Source of the DNA: Adiantum capillus-veneris
Lineage: Eukaryota; Streptophyta; Polypodiopsida; Polypodiales; Pteridaceae
Assembly: GCA_014529385.2 (NCBI GenBank)
Contig: CM043952.1
Coordinates: forward strand, 149,571,057-149,635,056
DNA length: 64,000 nt
Direction of reading: 5' to 3'
Shown: piece after piece, positions 57,946 to 64,000 of the stretch
Position numbering within the stretch: the stretch's first letter is position 1
Layout: the number at the start of each line of letters is the position of its first letter
Position numbers and translations under genes: made by a program
Notes under the pieces: model-generated
The model's input: the letters and a program-made list of their open reading frames with translations, nothing else
What the model was told of the DNA's origin: nothing
Databases searched by the model: none

Positions 57946-58053
57946 TCAAATCTCAATTATACAACCTTGGTGCAAAATCATACATGGAAGCCCTTTTAGC
58001 TTGACCCTACCACCATTAGGAAAACCTTATTGTTTATTAGTCTTCTTCCTTAA

Positions 58054-59394
58054 CACTAGGTTGGTAATGGGACACTTTTATGTCCTGAGACACTTTTATG
58101 TCCTGTGAAGCGACCATTTTCCCTGAATTATGTCAAGAGTTTCACAATGGATTTTGAGGTGCTATCTATCTAGAAAGTTGTCTCATGAGCTGAAAAAAAC
58201 TCCAAATTTTTTTGGAATATCAATTCCATCTTTAACCTTGTCCTTGCACAACATTTCACAACCTAAACTGTGTGAAAAAACGGGTCCTGTTTTTTGCTTT
58301 TTTCAACTTTTTGCAACTATACCACTCTAGAATTCATGTTTGTGAGGTCTATAATGCTAGAGAACTACCTTTAGTAGTCCTCAACATGTCTTGATGCTTC
58401 TAGGGAGAAATAAATGTTAAAGTTGTAAGTTATGACCAAATTACAAAAATTGTCAAATCCTGTTTTTGAGCCAATTTTAGAGCTCTTCTATGATTTTTTT
58501 GGTGGCTTTCATGATATCCAAATGCAGTTTTGATTTTCTATGTCGCATATTGTAACATAAAGCTAATATTTCTTAAGTTTTGGGGCACCTAATACCCTAT
58601 TTTGCATAGTAGACAACGATGGTTGATTTTTTCAATTATAGAAGAAAACGAAACATTCTAGTATATCAAGTATAGCTTTTTCAATATTGTTAGTTTCTTG
58701 TGACAACTACATGCATTTTGTAGGTAGTAACCATATCTAGTCATAAGGATCAATTTTGGGTAGATATTGAATAGTTTCTATGGGATTCTACAACTCATAA
58801 TGTTGAACCCAGTTTTTTCATGTTTGCTGTATTTAGCACTTCATCTTTGTCCCCAAGATTCCCCTTGGTAAGAGATATAATATTCTTTTGACATGCTCCA
58901 TGGCTCTTTATGAACCTAAAGGACAATCGGGAACTAAGAAAACATTCATATATTATTTGTATTTAGCGTGGCTATAGAAACTTTGATGATAGGTTTGCAG
59001 AATGGTAAAAATTCAACTTTTTTATACCTATTTCTTTTGGGAAAACAAAAAATAGTGAGTGAGAAGCAATCATATGTTCTGATCACCAACCCATTGAAGT
59101 TAACTAGGGATTTTATCTCAAGTCCTACAAAAATCCCTAATCTTATTTTTATGCAACAAAACGTAAGAAATGACTGTTTTGATGAAAATGTAGTGGTCCA
59201 TCAACTTTGGAGGCTTGGTGTGACCAAAAGATGAGAAATTTTACAAGTTTCTTATTTTTTACATGTGTAGTAGTCCTTGAACTATAACCTCATGAAAGGA
59301 TTTTACAAAATGAGTGGATCTACAATGGTTTTGGAGGTTTTTTTCAAAACCCTGAAAGGACACTTTTATGTCCTGTTAGGTTACCAACCTAGTG
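58054..59394. mobile_element. non-autonomous TIR element with CACTA ends (1.34 kb)
   Basis: CACTAGGTTGGTAA at 58054-58067 and its exact reverse complement at 59381-59394. Both ends are flanked by TTAA. Just inside, GGACACTTTTATGTCCT-type near-palindromes occur twice at the left and once at the right, like subterminal transposase-binding repeats. No transposase ORF inside. CACTA termini suggest En/Spm type, but the 4-bp TTAA flank is unusual for that group. Confidence 0.75.
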
Positions 59395-59554
59395 TTAAGC
59401 CTAACAATGCCATAAGTACAATGACCCTCTCTCTCCCTCTATCGATGATTGGGCAAGCCTCACATACTTGGCTCATATTTGGGAATGCAATATCCATGGT
59501 CAAAGGTTCTCATAGCAAAATAGCACATTTTAATATTTGTGACCTCTTGGTTGC

Positions 59555-59558
<4 letters not shown>

Positions 59559-59630
<72 letters not shown>

Positions 59631-59640
59631 AACACACAAA
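59559..59640. repeat. (CT)n-(CA)n microsatellite
   Basis: About 50 bp of CT followed by about 22 bp of CA and ACACAAAC variants. Confidence 0.95.
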
Positions 59641-59689
59641 CACACAACTTTCCTTCTCTCTGAATAGCCTTTCCCCATAGCTCTCCGTC

Positions 59690-60137
59690 TGAGTTTGGAA
59701 TTTATGGGCTTTGGCCTACATTTATGCTTGTTTGTGCCAGGCATCTCTTGTCTACTAGGATGCACAGGTGGCATAGAGTCATGTGATGACACGTGGAAAA
59801 GGGACCTAAGGGGTGTGGGTACACTAGGGATCATTACTAAAGGGTCTTGACTCACCTAGAAATAGCTAAGAGGGTCCTAAAGTGCCTTGAAAAGTCACCC
59901 ACGAGTTTGCAACTTGATTGGGGCTGATTTTTGGGACTCTATGCGATGTCACACATGATGTCAGATGAGATGCCTATGTTAGCTCTATATAATGAGCCTT
60001 TTTTACACACTTTTAGTTGTATCAATCAATCAGGTTTGCATCTACATTCTATTCCAATTTCATTTATGCAGTTAGCATTATCATTAGAATTTTAACATTA
60101 TGATTGGCTCTATAATCTACCCTCCTTAATCCTATCA
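59690..60137 (+). repeat. LTR with TATA box (retrotransposon of a second family)
   Basis: Starts TGAGTTTGGAATTTATGGGC and ends AATCCTATCA; TATATAA at 59986-59992 fits an LTR promoter. A primer-binding site follows at 60140. The start resembles the LTR at 30074. The internal region is cut short within a few hundred bp. Confidence 0.6.
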
Positions 60138-60139
60138 AC

Positions 60140-60152
60140 TAGTATCAGAGCC
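60140..60152 (+). other. primer-binding site
   Basis: TAGTATCAGAGCC, one mismatch to the initiator-tRNA-Met site TGGTATCAGAGCC, 2 bp after the LTR. Confidence 0.75.
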
Positions 60153-60410
60153 ATGGTAGCTCTTCCCATTAGCAATTCCCTCACTCTCCTGTTGGTTATC
60201 ACACTGGAGCACTTCATTAGTTATCATGCTGGAGAACTTGCTTAATTTTTATCTCACGTCATTTTTATTTTTTGCATCTATGTATATTTGTTGAGAAAGA
60301 GAGAAACTGAGCTAGTGCGTGTGCATAGTGTGTCATAGCCAAAGAGCTTTTTCTTACACAAGTGTTACGTGTGTTTACAAAGAGTGTTTCTAAGAGGAGA
60401 AGAGTGGGTT

Positions 60411-60435
60411 AGAGAGAGAGAGAGAGAGAGAGAGA
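60411..60435. repeat. (GA)n microsatellite
   Basis: Short GA run between the LTR at 59.7-60.1 kb and the Copia 3' LTR at 60.87 kb. Confidence 0.9.
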
Positions 60436-60639
60436 GTCTTGCTACCTTCAATCACCCAAGTAAACTTTTCTTGTTGTCTACATCTCCTCGACAATCTACA
60501 ACAATAGCTCAACTCTCTACCGTAAATTGCTTCTACCCCGACAATTGACATGAAAGCATAGCTTGTTTCCCACCACGATTAGCTCCAAAAAAGCTGCCCA
60601 TTAGCTCACAATAGCATCAACAAATGTAGTCAAGCAAAG

Positions 60640-60865
60640 CATGGCACCGATCAACTTTTTCAAAGGTTCAACATGAAGGAGTACGAGCGGAAGTGCGACG
60701 CGAGAGAGAGTGCGAGAAGAAGAGCACGACGATATGGTGAACTCGCTCTACTGTAATGTGTAGAGCATAGTGAGTTCTTATTAGGTTTTTACAAAAGAAT
60801 ATTTGTACATACCTGGCTGCCCGCCCACTTACCTGGGCGACCACATTGGGCTTTATACCCCAACA
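60640..60865 (-). repeat. 3' LTR of the minus-strand Copia (outer end not fixed)
   Basis: Minus-strand sequence from 60865 begins TGTTGGGGTATAAAGCCC directly after the polypurine AAGTGGGAGGT (60866-60876). The LTR runs left at least to about 60.64 kb; candidate CA ends farther left (for example at about 60289) cannot be decided without the 5' LTR, which lies outside the window. Confidence 0.65.
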
Positions 60866-60947
60866 ACCTCCCACTTAAAGTCCAATGTGGTACTTTAAGT
60901 GTGAGAGAATCTACTATACAAGAGATGTATATTAGAGAAGTGATGTA

Positions 60948-63900
60948 CTACCCTACACCTAACTGCTTGCAAAAATGCGCAAAGCTCTCTGAGGGAAGTC
61001 CTTTTGTAAGTAGATCAGCAGGTTTTCTGTGGTGTGAACTTTGACAAGCTGAAGTTGCTTATCCTCGAGCATTTCCCTGATGAAATGATACTTCACATCC
61101 ACATGCTTTGTCTCTGAGTGATAAACTGGATTGCGAGCCAATTGTATAGCACTTTGACTATCACAATATAACACAGGCATCTCTTCTTTGATTCCAAAAT
61201 CTGTTACTAGTCGATTAAGCCAAATTGATTCTTTGCATGCCTCTGATGCTGCAACATATTCAGCCTCTGTAGTAGACTGAGTAACACAATCTTGTAATCT
61301 AGAATGCCATGATACTGCTCCACCAGCCAATGTAAAGACATACCCTGACGTAGACCTTCGGTTGTCTAAGTCACCTGCATAATCTGAGTCTGTAAAACCC
61401 TTTACACTTAGCTCCTGACTCCCATAGCATATGCGCATACTCTTTGTAGCTTTCAGGTATCTCAATATTCCTTTCACTGCCTCCCAATGTTTCTTGCCTG
61501 GGTTTGACATGTATCGACTTACTACTCCCACTGCAAATGCAATGTTTGGGCGAGTAGCAATCATTGCATACATCAAACTACCCACTGCAGACGCATATGG
61601 AATCTTATCCATTTCAGCCTGTTCTTCCTCAGACACAGGACAATCTTGTTTGCTAAGTTTCACATATGGTGGCAATGAAACACTCAATGCCTTTCCCTTC
61701 TCCATATTGAAACGGTGCAAAACCTTGTCAATATACTCTGTTTGAGATAACCAAATCAACTTCTTTGATTTATCTCTCTCAATGCGCATACCAAGTATAT
61801 GACTTGCCTCACCCATGTCTTTCATGTCAAACGATTTTGCCATCTTTGACTTCACAGCTGAAATTTCTTCCAAGTGCTTGCCAGCGATCAACATGTCATC
61901 CACATACAAAATAAGGATCAGCCAACTGCCATCCTTAGCCTTCTTTGTATATAGACAGTGATCGAACTCACTACTTTTGTAGCCTTGAGAAAGCATAAAC
62001 TTGTGGAACTTATGTTACCATGCCCTTGGTGATTGTTTTAAGCCATAAAGACTCTTTAACAACTGGCACACCAAATCTTCCTTGCCTTTCTCAACAAACC
62101 CTTCTGACTTCTGCGTGTAAATTTCCACATCTAAATCACCATGCAAGAACGCTGTCTTGACATCCATTTGGTGCAACACCAAATCTAATATGGCAACCAA
62201 TGCAAGAAAGCATCTCAATGTAGTCATCTTGACCACCGGAGAGAAGACTTCATCAAAGTCAATGCCTTGTTCTTGCTTAAAGCCCTTGGCAACAAGCCTT
62301 GCTTTGTACTTTGGTTGACCATCATGAGCAGTGATCTTATACCTGTAAACCCATTTACAAGGTAGAGCCTTTTTGCCCTGTGGTAATTTAACTAGCTTCC
62401 ATGTCTGGTTTTTATGCAGAGCTGTCATCTATGACTGCATGGCCAATTGCCAATTCCCAGAGTCCTTCATTTGCACTGCTTCCTTGTAACATGAATGTTC
62501 ATTGCAATCAGTCAACATGACATAGTTCATAGATGGAACAAACCTATCAGGAGGTGGCGTGACACGTCCAGATCTACGCACAATAGGTGGCTCAGGCTTA
62601 GCCACAACCTGTGGTTCCACTCTATCCTGTCCTTGATCCTCTTGAGCCCTGACATTTTGTCTTGCACGTGCAGGTCCATCTTCTTGGAAGACAACTCTTC
62701 TAATCTCCTCAACCCTCTCTGGTTTAGAATGATATTTGGCTTCATTAAAGTGAACATCATTGCTGCGGATAACCTTTCTGGATTCGGGATCCCAAAGTCT
62801 GTACCCCATCTCACTAGAATTACCATAGCCTAGAAAGATGCACTTTCTACTCTTTGGCTCAAGTTTGTTCCTAAATTCCTTTGGAACATGAGTATATGCC
62901 TCACAGCCAAAGACTCCGAGATGCTTGTATGAGGGAATTTTGCCTGACCATACCATCTCTGCCACTGAATCCTTCTGCAAAACCTTGCTAGGAGATCTAT
63001 TTATAAGATGAACAGCTGTTGATACAGCTTCAACCCAAAACCCATTTGGCAGTTGTGCATTAGACAACATACTTCTGACCTTGTCTTGTATGGTCCTATT
63101 CATCCTCTCAGCAACACCATTTTGAGGAGGATTGTAAGGAGCAGTAAGTTCACGTTTTATACCTTTTGACTCACGAAAGTCCTGAAAGGCCTTTGAAACA
63201 TACTCTCCACCATTGTCAGTGCGTAAGCATTTAAGCTTCTTGCCACTCTGATTCTCCACAAGTGTCACAAACGTTTTGAAAACACTAAACGCTTCATCCT
63301 TGTGCTTGAGAAAGTAAACCCATACTTTCCTCGAGTAATCATCTATAAATGTCATAAAGTAAGAAGCTCCCCCTAGAGATAGGTTAGGCATAGGTCCACA
63401 CAAATCACTATGAACAAGTGCCAACTGTGTATCTCTTCTACTGCTTCTATGCTTATGTGGCTGTTGTGTTTGCTTACCATACAGACAATGTTCACAGAAT
63501 TAAAAATCATTAAATGACAAGCCAGGCAAATAACCAGAACGAGACAAGATTTCCATTCCCTTCTTGGACATATGTCCTAACCGGCTATGCCACAAAGAAA
63601 CGTTCGGCTGCTCGGTTACATTGATTACATTTTTAGAGACATTTGATACATAAATCATGTAAAGTCCTCCAGACTTTGCTCCATGTGCTACTGTCATAGA
63701 ACCCTTGGATATCTTCCACATATTCTGTCCAAAAGTGGTGACGTAGCCAGCATCATCAAGTAAACCTGTGCTGATCAAGCTCTTTGTAATTGCGGGAACA
63801 TGTCTCACATTCTTCAGCGTGAAAGAAGAGCCATTCTGAAACTTCAATTGAACATCTCCAACACCTAAGATCTCACATGTCTGCCCATTGCCTAGCCGAA

Positions 63901-64000
63901 CATGATCTTTAGTGGTCACATAAGAGGTAAACCACTCCTTGTTTGGAGACACATGAAGTGATGCCCCTGAGTCTATAATCCAGTCACTCAGTGTATTTCC
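60948..64000 (-). pseudogene. Copia pol (protease to RNase H), 5' end beyond the window
   Basis: From the right edge leftward: protease WIIDSGASLHVS (63.97 kb), GAG-pre-integrase SLWHSRLGHMSKKGMEIL, integrase (HSDLCGPM; RTDNGGEYVSKAF; NGVAERMNR), RT (CKWVYRYKITAHDGQPKYKA; DEVFSPVVKMTTLRCFLALV; ILYVDDMLIAG with YVDD) and RNase H (FTDSDYAGDLDNRRST; TTEAEYVAASEA). All in one frame apart from TAA 63500, TAG 62426, TAA about 62012 and a 1-bp shift near 61040; past the shift the protein ends ...HFCKQLGVG at 60948. Sequence style is Tnt1-like and clearly different from copies A and B. Only four lesions in about 3 kb, so it is fairly young. Confidence 0.92.

Noticed and set aside
58130-59234. ORFs inside the CACTA-ended element as a transposase
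   Set aside because: None exceeds 90 codons and none resembles a transposase; the element looks non-autonomous.

Overview
This looks like land-plant nuclear DNA: AT-rich, repeat-rich, with spliced genes, plant-type Copia elements primed by initiator tRNA-Met, and many GA/CT and CA microsatellites. A fern or another large-genome seed-free plant would fit, but the sequence alone does not prove it. There are no prokaryotic operons, rRNA genes or CRISPR arrays. The only host gene I can name is the 3' half of a cytosolic endo-beta-N-acetylglucosaminidase (ENGase, GH85) at 15.58-18.26 kb on the + strand. Nearly everything else is transposable-element (TE) sequence of different ages.

Layout. 0.5-6.7 kb: decayed minus-strand retroelement pieces (a Gln-rich gag-like ORF, a split LTR-retrotransposon gag with PBS, a LINE 3' end). 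8.64-15.51 kb: a full-length GC-rich LINE with a perfect 14-bp target-site duplication (TSD), sitting 61 bp upstream of the first visible ENGase exon. 19.7-21.8 kb: one copy of an unrecognised coding family ('family X'). 23.1-28.3 kb: SINE-like element, old Copia copy A, minus-strand LINE B. 29-32.3 kb: Copia gag relics and a LINE ORF1-like frame. 32.98-38.97 kb: a compound fold-back element split by Copia copy B, which keeps both LTRs. 39.2-42.3 kb: a second, inverted family X copy. 43.5-44 kb: a minisatellite. 44.03-55.55 kb: an 11.5-kb Mutator-like (MULE) element. 56.4-57.8 kb: Gypsy relic and microsatellite-tailed retroelement ends. 58.05-59.39 kb: a non-autonomous CACTA-ended element. 59.7-64 kb: an LTR, then a minus-strand Copia running off the right edge.

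The most notable system is the 11.5-kb TIR element. One strand carries a MULE-like transposase (51.5-54.8 kb). The other strand, divergently, carries a multi-exon gene (about 49.07 to 45.12 kb) whose joined exons read as a ParB-like domain followed by a permuted DNA amino-methyltransferase: catalytic motif IV first, AdoMet motif I last. Three related hairpins lie beside and between the two genes. Both genes carry stops and frameshifts, so this copy is dead, but most splice sites and both terminal repeats remain readable. The likely reading is a transposon lineage that carries its own DNA-modification enzyme.

Most TE frames are broken. In the GC-rich LINE the four in-frame stops of ORF2 are all explained by C-to-T change at CAG or CGA codons, as expected if methylated DNA deaminated.
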